DNA of 35,511 nt. It comes from JAAYGT01 sp050252075. Lineage in GTDB: Bacteria > Pseudomonadota > Gammaproteobacteria > Burkholderiales > Burkholderiaceae_B. The position numbers and the translations under genes are program-made. The stretch is taken from the NCBI GenBank assembly GCA_050252075.1, contig JBFWLP010000026.1:1-35511 (forward strand), written 5' to 3'. Positions within the stretch are counted from its first letter, which is position 1; the number at the start of each line of letters is the position of its first letter. Shown in pieces: positions 6,817 through 15,857 of this stretch. The notes beneath the pieces were generated by a model. It was not told the origin of the DNA and searched no databases. It saw nothing but the letters and a program-made list of their open reading frames with translations.

Positions 6817-8151
6817 ATGTCTGCATTGCCCTCCGGTACGGCTACACGCTTTGCGTCGTCGGCGCTTCGGCCCGGCGTCACACGCCGCGAGATATGGGCG
6901 TGGGCAATGTACGATTTCGCCAATTCCGGCTACACCACGGTGGTACTGACCACAGTGTTCAGCACCTATTTCGTCGGTGTGGTGGCCCAGGGGCGTTCCT
7001 GGGCCACCTTTGCCTTCACCCTGGCATTGTCGGTGTCCTATGCTCTGGTCATGCTTACCATGCCCTGGCTGGGCGCGCGTGCCGACGCACGTGCTGCCAA
7101 ACGGCGCATTTTGTTTGCCAGTACCGTATTTTGCGTGGCCGCCACTGCCGCCCTGGCGGCCGCCGGTCCGAACGACATCGTGCTGGCTCTGTTGTTTCTG
7201 GGGCTGTCGAACTATGCCTATTGCGTGGGTGAGTCGATCGTAGCGGCATTTTTGCCCGAACTTGCCACACCGCAAGGCCTGGGCCGCGTATCGGGGTGGG
7301 GGTGGGGGTTTGGCTATTTCGGCGGCATGCTCACTCTGGGTGTGTCGCTGGCCATTGTCTCCTGGGCGTCGGCGCGAGGGTGGCAGGCGCATCAATACGT
7401 TCCCTACGTTATGCTGCTCACCGCCGCCATTTTTGCCGTGGCCGCCTTGCCGTCCTTCCTTTTTCTGCGTGAACGCAGTCCGGCGCACCACCGTCCGGTC
7501 TCCAGTCCCCTGCGTCGCCTGCGCGATGCCTGGGTCGATGTCTCCCGCCATTTTCCCGACGTACGGTTGCTGCTTGTGTGCGGCGCGTGTTACCACGCCG
7601 GCATATCGGTCGTCGTTACCTTGTCTGCCGTATATGCCAGTCAGGCCATGGGGTTTTCCATGGCCCAGACCATGTTGCTGATCTTTACGGTCAACATCGC
7701 GGCAGCCGTCGGGGCCCTGGCGTTTGGTTATGTGCAAGATGCCATTGGTCACAAAAAGGCGCTCGCCATTACCCTTTTCGGCTGGCTGGTGATGGTCGCC
7801 CTGGCAGTCGTTGCCGTGCAAGAATGGGTGTTCTGGATTGCCGCCACCGTGGCGGGCTTGTGCATGGGCACCAGTCAGAGCGCGGGGCGGGCTATGGTCG
7901 GCGCGCTGGCACCGCCGGGGCGTCTTGCCGAGTTCTACTCATTATGGGCCTTTGCCACGCAGCTGGCAGCCGTCGTGGGCCCGTTGTTTTACGGAAGTGT
8001 CACGTGGCTGACAGATGGAAACCATCGCCTGGCGCTATTGTGTACAGGTATATTTTTCATCGCCGGCCTTATTGTTCTGCGTTATTTGAACTTTGCGCGC
8101 GGTGCCGCGCTGCGCGATACTATGTATCACAATGAAACCATCAAGGAGTGA
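6817..8151 (+). CDS. UMF1/Atg22-type major facilitator transporter
   Basis: Inner-membrane MFS permease of 444 residues. The N-terminal motif WAMYDFANSGYTTVVLTTVF is the hallmark of the UMF1 (unknown major facilitator 1) family, related to the yeast vacuolar exporter Atg22. About 12 membrane segments can be traced, with a cytoplasmic loop near residues 220-245 (RERSPAHHRP...) separating the halves. The substrate is unknown; Atg22 relatives export amino acids. The stop codon is two bases before the acs start, and the acs ribosome site lies inside this gene's end, so the two are translationally linked. This suggests a job connected with acetate or short acids, but that is inference only. Confidence 0.86.
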   Translation: MSALPSGTATRFASSALRPGVTRREIWAWAMYDFANSGYTTVVLTTVFSTYFVGVVAQGRSWATFAFTLALSVSYALVMLTMPWLGARADARAAKRRILFASTVFCVAATAALAAAGPNDIVLALLFLGLSNYAYCVGESIVAAFLPELATPQGLGRVSGWGWGFGYFGGMLTLGVSLAIVSWASARGWQAHQYVPYVMLLTAAIFAVAALPSFLFLRERSPAHHRPVSSPLRRLRDAWVDVSRHFPDVRLLLVCGACYHAGISVVVTLSAVYASQAMGFSMAQTMLLIFTVNIAAAVGALAFGYVQDAIGHKKALAITLFGWLVMVALAVVAVQEWVFWIAATVAGLCMGTSQSAGRAMVGALAPPGRLAEFYSLWAFATQLAAVVGPLFYGSVTWLTDGNHRLALLCTGIFFIAGLIVLRYLNFARGAALRDTMYHNETIKE

Positions 8152-8153
8152 GC

Positions 8154-10133
8154 ATGTCCAACGAGATTCAATCGGTCCTGACTGAAAATCGCGTCTTTCA
8201 GCCATTTGAGGCCGTTGCCAAGGGCGCGACCATCGCGGGTATGCAGGCCTACCGGAAGCTGTGCGACGAAGCGCAGGCTTCGCCTGACGCCTTCTGGGGG
8301 CGGTTGGCAAACGAGAATCTGGTCTGGGACACGCCGTTCACACAAGTACTCGACGCCTCCAATGCGCCGTTTTATCAGTGGTTCAACGACGGTCAGCTGA
8401 ACGTATCGGCCAATTGCCTGGACAAGCACCTGGCCACCCCTACGGCCGATAAAACCGCCATTATTTTTGAAACCGACGACGGCCGGGTCACCCGCGTCAC
8501 CTACCGCGAACTGCATGCCCAAGTCTGCCGGTTTGCCAACGGGCTGAAAGCGCTTGGCTACAAAAAGGGCGAGCGTGCCATTATTTACATGCCCATGTCC
8601 ATCGAGGCCGTGGTTGCCATGCACGCCTGCGCGCGCCTGGGCATTACCCACTCGGTGGTTTTTGGCGGGTTTTCCTCTAAAAGCCTGCACGAACGAACGG
8701 TCGATGTCGGCGCCTCGTTGGTCATTACGGCCGACGAACAGGTGCGTGGCGGCAAGACTATGCCGCTCAAGCCTGCGGTCGACGAAGCCCTGGAAAAGGG
8801 CGGTTGCGAGGCGGTTCGTCATGTGGTTGTGTACCAGCGCACCGGCGGCCCTACGCAGTGGGTGCAGGGGCGAGACCGCTGGATGCACGAGGTGTGTGCG
8901 AACCAGCCGTCCAGCTGCGATCCTGTGCCGGTCGACGCCGAACATCCTCTGTTTATTCTTTATACATCGGGGTCTACGGGCAAACCCAAAGGCGTGCAGC
9001 ATGCGTCGGCCGGGTTTTTGCTGTGGGCCCTGCTAACCGTCAAATGGACATTCGATGCGAAAGACACCGACGTCTTCTGGTGTACCGCCGACGTGGGCTG
9101 GGTAACCGGCCACACCTATATCGCCTACGGCCCCACCGCGGCGGGTTTGACACAGATCATCTTCGAAGGTGTGCCAACCTACCCCGATGCGGGCCGCTTC
9201 TGGGAAATGATCCAGCGGCACAAGGTCACCGTGTTCTATACGGCGCCCACCGCCATTCGTTCACTGACCAAGGCGGCCGAAAGCACCGCCCAGGTGCATC
9301 CGCGCAATTACGACTTAGGCTCGCTGCGCATTATCGGTTCGGTGGGCGAGCCCATCAACCCGGAAGCCTGGATGTGGTATTTCACCCATGTAGGCCAGGA
9401 GCGTTGCCCGGTTGTCGATACCTGGTGGCAAACTGAAACCGGCGGCCATATCCTGACGCCGCTGCCCGGGGCGACACCGCTCAAACCGGGTTCGTGCACG
9501 TTGCCGCTGCCCGGCATCGATGTCGGCATCGTCGATGAAACCGGCGCCGACGTTCCCGACGGCAAAGGGGGCTTTCTGGTGATCAAGCGGCCCTGGCCGG
9601 CCATGATACGCACTATCTGGGGCGATCCCGAGCGCTTCAAGAAAACGTATTTCCCGCCGGAAATGAAAGGCTATTATCTGGCCGGTGACGGTGCGCAGCG
9701 CGATGCCGACGGCTACTTCTGGATCATGGGCCGCATCGACGACGTTCTGAATGTGTCGGGTCACCGCCTTGGCACCATGGAAGTCGAGTCGGCGCTGGTG
9801 TCGCACGAACTGGTTGCCGAATCCGCCGTGGTCGGCCGGCCCGACCCCACCACCGGCGAGGCCATTGTGGCGTATGTCGTGCTGAAGCGGGCGGTGCCCG
9901 AAGGCGACGAGGCCAAGGCCATTGCGGCCCAGTTGCGTGACTGGGTGGCGCGGGAAATCGGCCCTATCGCCAAGCCCAGGGAAATACGGTTTGGCGAGAA
10001 CCTGCCCAAAACCCGCTCCGGGAAGATCATGCGTCGCCTGCTGCGTGTGGTGGCACAGGGTCAGGAGGTCACCCAGGATGTCTCCACACTGGAAAATCCC
10101 GCCATTCTGGAGCAGTTGTCGCAAGCCTACTAG
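8154..10133 (+). CDS. acs: Acetyl-CoA synthetase (AMP-forming)
   Basis: Cytosolic acetate-CoA ligase: acetate + ATP + CoA gives acetyl-CoA + AMP + PPi via acetyl-AMP. The 659 residues match Acs. Seen: the N-terminal Acs-type cap, ATP loop YTSGSTGKPKGVQ (about 268-280), DVGWVTGHTYIAYGP, DTWWQTETGG (about 421-430, with the Trp that limits the acyl pocket to acetate), hinge region RIDDVLNVSGHRLGT, and the catalytic PKTRSGKIMRR with Lys624, the site acetylated by Pat-type enzymes in relatives. The start at 8154 follows AAGGAG (8143-8148); a GTG two codons upstream is rejected. Propionyl-CoA synthetase (PrpE) was considered, but length and motifs favour Acs. Tightly coupled to the upstream transporter. 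Confidence 0.93.
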   Translation: MSNEIQSVLTENRVFQPFEAVAKGATIAGMQAYRKLCDEAQASPDAFWGRLANENLVWDTPFTQVLDASNAPFYQWFNDGQLNVSANCLDKHLATPTADKTAIIFETDDGRVTRVTYRELHAQVCRFANGLKALGYKKGERAIIYMPMSIEAVVAMHACARLGITHSVVFGGFSSKSLHERTVDVGASLVITADEQVRGGKTMPLKPAVDEALEKGGCEAVRHVVVYQRTGGPTQWVQGRDRWMHEVCANQPSSCDPVPVDAEHPLFILYTSGSTGKPKGVQHASAGFLLWALLTVKWTFDAKDTDVFWCTADVGWVTGHTYIAYGPTAAGLTQIIFEGVPTYPDAGRFWEMIQRHKVTVFYTAPTAIRSLTKAAESTAQVHPRNYDLGSLRIIGSVGEPINPEAWMWYFTHVGQERCPVVDTWWQTETGGHILTPLPGATPLKPGSCTLPLPGIDVGIVDETGADVPDGKGGFLVIKRPWPAMIRTIWGDPERFKKTYFPPEMKGYYLAGDGAQRDADGYFWIMGRIDDVLNVSGHRLGTMEVESALVSHELVAESAVVGRPDPTTGEAIVAYVVLKRAVPEGDEAKAIAAQLRDWVAREIGPIAKPREIRFGENLPKTRSGKIMRRLLRVVAQGQEVTQDVSTLENPAILEQLSQAY

Positions 10134-10165
10134 TACCCCGGTATCAGGCAGGCCTTGCGGCACTC

Positions 10166-10200
10166 ACAAAACAGCCCACTTGCAAGGTGGGCTGTTTTGT
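10166..10200. terminator. Bidirectional terminator between acs and ETF-QO
   Basis: A 14-bp perfect stem (ACAAAACAGCCCAC paired with GTGGGCTGTTTTGT) around a 7-base loop lies between the convergent genes. The A/T-rich outer part of the stem supplies U-runs on both strands, so it can stop transcription from either side. Confidence 0.85.
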
Positions 10201-10224
10201 TGGATGCGGCGGGCCTGAAGCGGT

Positions 10225-11871
10225 TTACATGCCGTTGTAGACCGGGCCTTCGCCACCTTGGGGCGTAACCCACACAATATTCTGTGTGGGATCTTTGATG
10301 TCACAGGTTTTGCAATGGACACAGTTCTGTGCGTTGATCTGCAGCCTGTCTTCGCCGGTTTCGGTTTTTACGAACTCGTAAACCCCGGCCGGGCAGTAGC
10401 GGCTTTCGGGCCCGCCAAACCTGGCCAGATTGACGGACACCGGCACCGAGTCGTCTTTGAGCGTAAGGTGCACAGGCTCGTTTTCGTCGTGATTGGTATT
10501 CGAAATAAATACCGAGCTCAAGCGGTCGAAGGTGATTTTCCCGTCGGGCTTGGGGTAATCGATGCGCGCGCATTCGGCTGCCGGCTGCAAACAGGCGTGA
10601 TCAGGCTTGGTGCGATGGATGGTCCAGGGCATTTTGCCCTTCAGCAGCCATTGCTCGATGCCGGTCATGAAGGTGGCCACGGTGCGGCCCTTCTTGAACC
10701 ATTGTTTGAAATTGCGCGCCTTGTTCAGCTCTTCGTGCAGCCACGAGGCCTCGAATGCTGTTGGGTAGGCTTGCAGCTCGTCGTGCCGACGGTCGGCCAC
10801 AACGGCATCGAAGGCGGCGTCGGCGGCCATGGCCCCCGACTTGATGGCCGAATGACTGCCCTTGATCCGTGAAGCGTTCAGCATGCCCGCCTCGCAGCCC
10901 ACCAGGGCGCCGCCCGGAAAGACCAGCTTGGGAATGGAGAGCAGGCCGCCGGCGGTCAGTGACCGGGCGCCATAGGCAATTCGCTTGCCGCCTTCGAAGG
11001 TGGGGCGGATGGCGGGGTGCGTTTTGTAGCGCTGGAACTCTTCAAACGGCGACAGCCACGGATTGGCGTAATCCAGACCCACCACCAGGCCCACCACCAC
11101 GATGTTGTTGTCCAGGTGATAAAGGAAGGAGCCGCCGTAGGTGTCGGAGTCGAGCGGCCATCCGGCCGTGTGTACGACCAGGCCGGGTTGCGACTGGGAC
11201 GGGTCGACTTCCCACATTTCCTTGATGCCGATGCCGTAGCTTTGCGGGTCGCGGCCTTCGTCGAGCTTGAATTTTTCAGTCAGCTGGCGGCCCAGATGCC
11301 CGCGCGAACCTTCGGCGAACAGGGTGTATCGGGCGTGCAGCTCCATGCCGGGCTGGTAATGTTCGGTATGGCTGCCGTCGCGGGCGACCCCCATGTCGCC
11401 CGTGGCCACCCCCTTGACCGCCCCGGTGTCGGTGTAGAGGATCTCTGCTGCGGCGAAACCGGGGAAAATCTCAACCCCGAGGGCCTCGGCCTGCTCACCC
11501 AGCCAGCGAACCACCAGGCCCAGCTGCACTATATAGTTGCCGTGGTTCTTGAAGCAGTCGGGCAACAGCCACTGCGGGGTGGCCCGCGCACCTTTTTCCG
11601 ACAGGAACAGGAACTTGTCTTCCTTGACCTCGGTGGTGAGCGGCGCGCCTTTTTCTTTCCAGTCGGGAATCAGTTCGGTCAGTGCCCGGGGATCCATGAC
11701 GGCGCCGGACAGCGTGTGCGCGCCAACTTCGGATCCTTTCTCAAGTACACACACACTGATGTCCTGATTGCGTTGCGCGGCAAGCTGTTTAAGCCGTATG
11801 GCGGCGGCCAGGCCGGCTGGCCCGGCACCGACCACGACCACGTCGTATTCCATGGATTCGCGTTCAGACAT
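10225..11871 (-). CDS. Electron transfer flavoprotein-ubiquinone oxidoreductase
   Basis: Membrane-associated FAD and 4Fe-4S protein passing electrons from reduced ETF (fed by acyl-CoA dehydrogenases and amine dehydrogenases) to ubiquinone. The 548 residues match the family. The N-terminal FAD-binding motif is VVVVGAGPAGLAAAIRL (about 11-27); the middle holds the quinone-binding region; the C-terminal Fe-S module carries RYCPAGVYEF and CVHCKTCDIKDP, supplying all four cluster cysteines, and is followed by the usual NIVWVTPQGGEGP. The ATG at 11871 is preceded on its strand by GGAGA. It is convergent with acs and divergent from the thioesterase gene; the etfAB genes are not in the window. Confidence 0.94.
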   Translation of the reverse strand: MSERESMEYDVVVVGAGPAGLAAAIRLKQLAAQRNQDISVCVLEKGSEVGAHTLSGAVMDPRALTELIPDWKEKGAPLTTEVKEDKFLFLSEKGARATPQWLLPDCFKNHGNYIVQLGLVVRWLGEQAEALGVEIFPGFAAAEILYTDTGAVKGVATGDMGVARDGSHTEHYQPGMELHARYTLFAEGSRGHLGRQLTEKFKLDEGRDPQSYGIGIKEMWEVDPSQSQPGLVVHTAGWPLDSDTYGGSFLYHLDNNIVVVGLVVGLDYANPWLSPFEEFQRYKTHPAIRPTFEGGKRIAYGARSLTAGGLLSIPKLVFPGGALVGCEAGMLNASRIKGSHSAIKSGAMAADAAFDAVVADRRHDELQAYPTAFEASWLHEELNKARNFKQWFKKGRTVATFMTGIEQWLLKGKMPWTIHRTKPDHACLQPAAECARIDYPKPDGKITFDRLSSVFISNTNHDENEPVHLTLKDDSVPVSVNLARFGGPESRYCPAGVYEFVKTETGEDRLQINAQNCVHCKTCDIKDPTQNIVWVTPQGGEGPVYNGM

Positions 11872-12004
11872 TGTTGTGATCTCCCAGACTGTGATTATTT
11901 GTTCACTTGATTACATTGCTTTAAACCTCGACATTGTAGTGCAGTCTGGCCGGCGCAACGATCCCGGGCAGGCCCGGCGGGCCCGGCCGGGAAGGGGCCC
12001 AAGG

Positions 12005-12010
12005 TATACT
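12005..12010 (+). promoter_or_regulatory. Candidate -10 box for the thioesterase gene
   Basis: TATACT matches five of six positions of a sigma-70 -10 box, 41 bases upstream of the thioesterase ATG. The sequence 17 bases further up is very GC-rich (GGCCCGGC repeats, 11970-11992) and contains no -35 box, so this is tentative. Confidence 0.35.
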
Positions 12011-12050
12011 TCCCGTTACAGTACAGGGTGATATTTACGGGGTAATTCGA

Positions 12051-12500
12051 ATGGCATACCGGGATTCAAACGGGCAGAATGACAACCAGCGCCGGGTCGC
12101 GCATCGGTGCTGCCTTCCCATGCGCTGGGCCGACATGGATGCCCAGAATCACATGAACAACGTGGTCTATTTCCGGTTTATCGAAGAAGCCAGAATCCAG
12201 ATGCTCGACAGTATCGGCGGTGTCCGCGACGGCGAGCGGGTCAGCGTACTGGCACACACCTCGTGCGATTTCCTCAGGCCGGTGGTTTACCCGGCAGGCA
12301 TCATCGTTACCCAGCTCGTCAACCGGGTAGGCCGTACCAGCCTCGACGTTGATGTCGAGCTGGCCTGCGATACGGCGCCCGACATTACCGTGGCCAAGGC
12401 GCGCTACGTGCTGGTTTGTGCCAACGCCGCATCGGGCCAGCCCATGCCCTGGACAGTCCATCAGCGCCAGGCGCTGGAAGGCATGATCCATTCAGAGTGA
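12051..12500 (+). CDS. 4HBT-type acyl-CoA thioesterase
   Basis: Small hot-dog fold hydrolase of 149 residues, predicted to cleave acyl-CoA thioesters in the cytosol. The active-site signature is RWADMDAQNHMNNVVYFRFIEEAR (D28-x-D30...H34-x-N36-N37; shown split as RWADMDAQNHMNN and VVYFRFIEEAR), the YbgC/4-hydroxybenzoyl-CoA thioesterase pattern. Substrate is not readable from sequence. GGGG (12039-12042) sits upstream of the ATG. It lies 105 bases before scoA on the same strand, near ETF-QO, so a role in keeping free CoA available during acyl-CoA breakdown is plausible but inferred. Confidence 0.87.
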   Translation: MAYRDSNGQNDNQRRVAHRCCLPMRWADMDAQNHMNNVVYFRFIEEARIQMLDSIGGVRDGERVSVLAHTSCDFLRPVVYPAGIIVTQLVNRVGRTSLDVDVELACDTAPDITVAKARYVLVCANAASGQPMPWTVHQRQALEGMIHSE

Positions 12501-12555
12501 TTGCCTGGTGTACAGTTGCCGAATCGTTCTTTGTTTGTGGTACCTTTAACCGGCT

Positions 12556-12570
12556 TTGTGCATCGCACAA
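12556..12570. promoter_or_regulatory. Inverted repeat upstream of scoA
   Basis: TTGTGC-ATC-GCACAA is a perfect 6-3-6 dyad 36 bases before the scoA start. It may be an operator for the CoA-transferase operon. No regulator gene is adjacent, so the cognate protein is unknown. Confidence 0.35.
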
Positions 12571-12605
12571 GGAATCGAAAAGTCGTATTGAAAAAGGATG
12601 GAGTG

Positions 12606-13313
12606 ATGAATAAAGTCTATGCAAGTGCCGCAGAAGCGCTTAAAGACATTGTTGCCGACGGCCAGACCATTGCCGTGGGCGGCTTTGGCCTGTGCGGCAT
12701 TCCCGAGGCACTGATCGCTGCGCTGCGTGATTCCGGGGTTCAGAATCTGACCTGCGTCAGCAACAATGCCGGCGTCGACGGCTTCGGCCTGGGACAGTTG
12801 CTGGAAACCCGCCAGATCACCAAGATGATCGCGTCTTATGTGGGTGAAAACAAAGAGTTTGAACGCCAGTATCTGGCCGGCGAGCTGGAGCTGGAATTTA
12901 CGCCTCAAGGTACCCTGGCCGAAAAACTGCGTGCGGGCGGTGCGGGCATACCGGCCTTCTTCACGAAAACCGGTGTGGGTACGAAAATTGCCGAGGGCAA
13001 GGAAGAGCGCGAATTCGATGGCGAGCGCTACATCATGGAGCGCGCCATCGTGGCCGATGTCTCGCTGGTGAAGGCTTACAAGGCAGACCGTTCAGGCAAC
13101 CTGATCTTCCGCCAGACCGCACGTAATTTCAATCCCGATGTCGCCGTTGCCGGAAAGATCACCGTCGTGGAAGTCGAGGAAATCGTCGATGTGGGTGATC
13201 TGGATCCGGAAAACATCCATTTGCCCGGCATCTACGTGCACCGCATTGTGCTGAACTCCAACCCCGAAAAGCGTATCGAAAAACGCACTACCCGTAACTC
13301 CGAGGGAGCTTGA
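12606..13313 (+). CDS. scoA: 3-oxoacid CoA-transferase subunit A
   Basis: Alpha subunit of succinyl-CoA:3-oxoacid (or 3-oxoadipate) CoA-transferase, which moves CoA from succinyl-CoA to acetoacetate or 3-oxoadipate. The 235 residues begin MNKVYASAAEALKDIVADGQ and carry the CoA-transferase glycine loop GGFGLCGIPEAL (25-36), SNNAGVDGFGLG, and FFTKTGVGT. The start at 12606 is preceded by AAGGATGGAG; the longer open frame upstream (from 12501) lacks homology-like sequence. Two bases separate it from scoB. ScoAB and PcaIJ are close relatives; no aromatic-degradation genes are nearby, so acetoacetate is the more likely substrate. Confidence 0.92.
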   Translation: MNKVYASAAEALKDIVADGQTIAVGGFGLCGIPEALIAALRDSGVQNLTCVSNNAGVDGFGLGQLLETRQITKMIASYVGENKEFERQYLAGELELEFTPQGTLAEKLRAGGAGIPAFFTKTGVGTKIAEGKEEREFDGERYIMERAIVADVSLVKAYKADRSGNLIFRQTARNFNPDVAVAGKITVVEVEEIVDVGDLDPENIHLPGIYVHRIVLNSNPEKRIEKRTTRNSEGA

Positions 13314-13315
13314 TC

Positions 13316-13969
13316 ATGGCGTGGAATCGTGACGAAATGGCAGCGCGCGCGGCGCGTGAACTGAAAGATGGTTTTTATGTGAACCTGGGTATCGGCATGC
13401 CTACGCTGGTGGCGAACCACGTTCCGCCCGGCGTCGAGGTCTGGCTGCAGTCGGAAAACGGGCTGCTGGGCATCGGCCCCTTCCCCGAAGACGACCAGGT
13501 CGATGCCGATCTGATCAATGCGGGCAAACAAACCGTAACAACCCTGCCGGGATCCTCCATTTTCTCGTCATCGCAATCGTTTGGCATGATCCGCGGCGGC
13601 AAGATCAACCTGGCTATTCTGGGCGCCATGCAGGTGTCCGAAAAAGGCGATCTGGCCAACTGGATGATTCCGGGCAAAATGATCAAGGGCATGGGCGGCG
13701 CCATGGATCTGGTGGCCGGCGTGGGCCGTGTGGTGGTCCTTATGGACCACGTGGCACGCAAGAAAGACGGTACCGAAGATTTCAAGCTGCTGCCCGAGTG
13801 CACCTTGCCTCTGACCGGGGTGGGCGTGGTCGATCTGATCATTACCGATCTGGGTGTCATGGAAGTGACCGACGACGGTCTGCGGCTGCTTGAGCTGGCT
13901 TCCGGCGTCACCGTCGAGGAAGTCCAGGCGAAAACCAAGGCCAGGCTCGACGTCTCCGCCGTTGCCTAG
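13316..13969 (+). CDS. scoB: 3-oxoacid CoA-transferase subunit B
   Basis: Beta subunit of the 3-oxoacid CoA-transferase, 217 residues. It carries the catalytic glutamate, Glu47 in QSENGLLGIGP, which forms the enzyme-CoA thioester, plus NLGIGMPTLVANH near the N-terminus and GGAMDLVAGV, all typical of the beta subunit. The ATG lies two bases after the scoA stop, with GAGGGA (13302-13307) as ribosome site, so subunits are made in coupled fashion. No terminator is seen before the downstream aminopeptidase gene, which probably shares the transcript. Confidence 0.93.
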   Translation: MAWNRDEMAARAARELKDGFYVNLGIGMPTLVANHVPPGVEVWLQSENGLLGIGPFPEDDQVDADLINAGKQTVTTLPGSSIFSSSQSFGMIRGGKINLAILGAMQVSEKGDLANWMIPGKMIKGMGGAMDLVAGVGRVVVLMDHVARKKDGTEDFKLLPECTLPLTGVGVVDLIITDLGVMEVTDDGLRLLELASGVTVEEVQAKTKARLDVSAVA

Positions 13970-13990
13970 CGTTAACTGAAGGTGAGCCCA

Positions 13991-15790
13991 TTGTCCCGGT
14001 CCTACGTTACCGATCGCATCCAGCGCTTGCGGCATGCCCTGCAGGCGCGGGGCGTTCATGCCTATGTCGCATTAACCGCCGATCCCCACCTGTCCGAATA
14101 CCTTCCGGAACACTGGCAGGGCCGGCAATGGCTAAGCGGCTTTGCAGGGTCGGCGGGCACGCTGGTCGTTACTGACTCGTTCGCCGGCCTCTGGACCGAC
14201 AGCCGTTACTGGGAGCAGGCCGAAACCGATCTGGCGGGCACGGGCATTGCTCTTATGCGTGCCGGTGCGCCCGAGGTTCCCACGCCTGCACAGTGGGTTG
14301 CGCAACACCTTCACCAGGGGCAGTCGGTCAATATCGACGGCCAGGTGCTATCGGTGCAAAGCCACCGGCAATGGCACGACACGCTGCGCGACACCGGTAT
14401 CGACTTGTTGACCGGGTTCGACACGCTGGCCGACATCTGGTCCGACCGGCCGCCATTGCCCGCCGGTACGGTCTTCCCGCACGAGCCGCCGTTCGCCTGC
14501 CGTACCCGGGCCCAGAACCTGGCCCAGGTGCGCGCCGCCATGCAAGCCCGGCAAGCGCAATGGTTGTGGCTGTCATCGCTTGACGACATTGCCTGGCTGC
14601 TGAATCTGCGTGGCAACGATGTCCCGTTCAATCCGGTATTTCTGGCCCATGCCCTGGTAGGTTTGACCGGGGTGCAGCTATTCGTCGACCCGGCCAAGCT
14701 GCCCGAAAACTGCCGCCGGGCGCTGGCTGCCGACGGGGTGGTGGTGCAGCCGTATGGGCAGGCCGCCCAGGCCCTGGCGGGGCTGGCCGAAACCGACACG
14801 CTCTGGGTGGATCCGGCTCGTACCACTGTCGGCACATTGCAGGCGGCGCAGTCGGTGAAGAAAACAGAGGGCCTGAACCCCAGCCAGCGGCTGAAAGCCT
14901 GCAAAAACGCCGCCGAAATTCATAATGTTCGTCAAACTATGGCGCACGATGGCGCAGCGCTATGCGAATTTTTCGCCTGGTTTGAACAGGCCCTGGCGGC
15001 GGGCGAGCGCCTTACCGAGCTCACCGTCGATGAAATGATCACGGCGGCGCGCGCGCGTCAGCCCCATTTTGTATCGCCCAGCTTCGGCACGATAGCGGCG
15101 TTCAACGCGAACGGCGCCATGCCGCATTACCACGCCACCGAACAATCGCATGCGGTCATCCAGGGCGACGGCTTGCTGCTCATCGATTCCGGCGGGCAAT
15201 ACCTGGGCGGCACCACCGATATCACGCGTGTGGTTCCGGTGGGGCAGGTGACGGCCGAACAAAAAGCCGACTACACCGCCGTACTGAAAGGCATGATTGC
15301 CCTGGCCACGGCCGTTTTTCCCGAAGGCATGGCTGCGCCGGTGCTTGATGCCATTGCCCGTGCCCCCCTGTGGCAGGTGGGTGCCGATTACGGCCATGGT
15401 ACCGGCCACGGCGTGGGGTATTTCATGAACGTTCACGAGGGGCCCCAATCCATCGCCTATCGGGCGTCGCATTCGGCCGATATGGCCATGCGTGAGGGCA
15501 TGATTACGTCCGACGAACCCGGCCTGTATCGTCCCGGTCGCTGGGGTATACGCATCGAGAATCTGGTGCTGGCCGTTCCCGCGCAGGAAACCGAATTCGG
15601 CCAGTTTCTGGCCTTCGAGACACTAACGCTGTGCCCCATTGACACCCGGTGTATCGAACCCGGGGCATTGACGGCCGCAGAACAGGCATGGCTGAACGCC
15701 TACCATGCCGTAGTGCGTGAACGCCTGCTGCCGCTGGTGGCGGGCCGGGCCCGCGACTGGCTCCTTCTTCGCACCGAGCCGCTGCACTAG
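13991..15790 (+). CDS. Xaa-Pro aminopeptidase (M24B)
   Basis: Metallopeptidase releasing an N-terminal residue before proline. With a TTG start at 13991 it has 599 residues, the long three-domain aminopeptidase P type. Two creatinase-like N-terminal domains (about 1-305) precede the pita-bread catalytic domain (about 310-540), where the metal ligands are visible: two Asp in LIDSGGQYLGGTTDITR, His in GHGTGHGVG, Glu in TSDEPGLYRPG, Glu in GIRIENLV. The TTG is chosen because AAGGTGAG lies four to five bases before it; the in-frame GTG at 13982 falls inside that ribosome site. Twenty-one bases after scoB, probably co-transcribed. Confidence 0.9.
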   Translation: MSRSYVTDRIQRLRHALQARGVHAYVALTADPHLSEYLPEHWQGRQWLSGFAGSAGTLVVTDSFAGLWTDSRYWEQAETDLAGTGIALMRAGAPEVPTPAQWVAQHLHQGQSVNIDGQVLSVQSHRQWHDTLRDTGIDLLTGFDTLADIWSDRPPLPAGTVFPHEPPFACRTRAQNLAQVRAAMQARQAQWLWLSSLDDIAWLLNLRGNDVPFNPVFLAHALVGLTGVQLFVDPAKLPENCRRALAADGVVVQPYGQAAQALAGLAETDTLWVDPARTTVGTLQAAQSVKKTEGLNPSQRLKACKNAAEIHNVRQTMAHDGAALCEFFAWFEQALAAGERLTELTVDEMITAARARQPHFVSPSFGTIAAFNANGAMPHYHATEQSHAVIQGDGLLLIDSGGQYLGGTTDITRVVPVGQVTAEQKADYTAVLKGMIALATAVFPEGMAAPVLDAIARAPLWQVGADYGHGTGHGVGYFMNVHEGPQSIAYRASHSADMAMREGMITSDEPGLYRPGRWGIRIENLVLAVPAQETEFGQFLAFETLTLCPIDTRCIEPGALTAAEQAWLNAYHAVVRERLLPLVAGRARDWLLLRTEPLH

Positions 15791-15807
15791 TTCCATGCGT
15801 TCGCGGC

Positions 15808-15813
15808 TATAAT
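15808..15813 (+). promoter_or_regulatory. Perfect -10 box upstream of pyrG
   Basis: TATAAT lies 45 bases before the pyrG ATG. No convincing -35 box is found 16-18 bases upstream. A GCCCG...CGGGC hairpin (15831-15848) lies in the would-be leader. Confidence 0.5.
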
Positions 15814-15857
15814 CCAAATTTCAGGCTCCTGCCCGTTTCCCCCGGGCACGTAACACA

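Noticed and set aside
8154..10133. Propionyl-CoA synthetase (prpE) as the identity of the ligase
   Set aside because: The length of 659 residues, the N-terminal region and the WWQTETGG pocket fit acetyl-CoA synthetase better, and no methylcitrate-cycle genes are adjacent.
11960..11999. GC-rich GGCCCGG repeats upstream of the thioesterase gene, considered as a REP-like element
   Set aside because: Short, irregular and not seen again elsewhere in the window.
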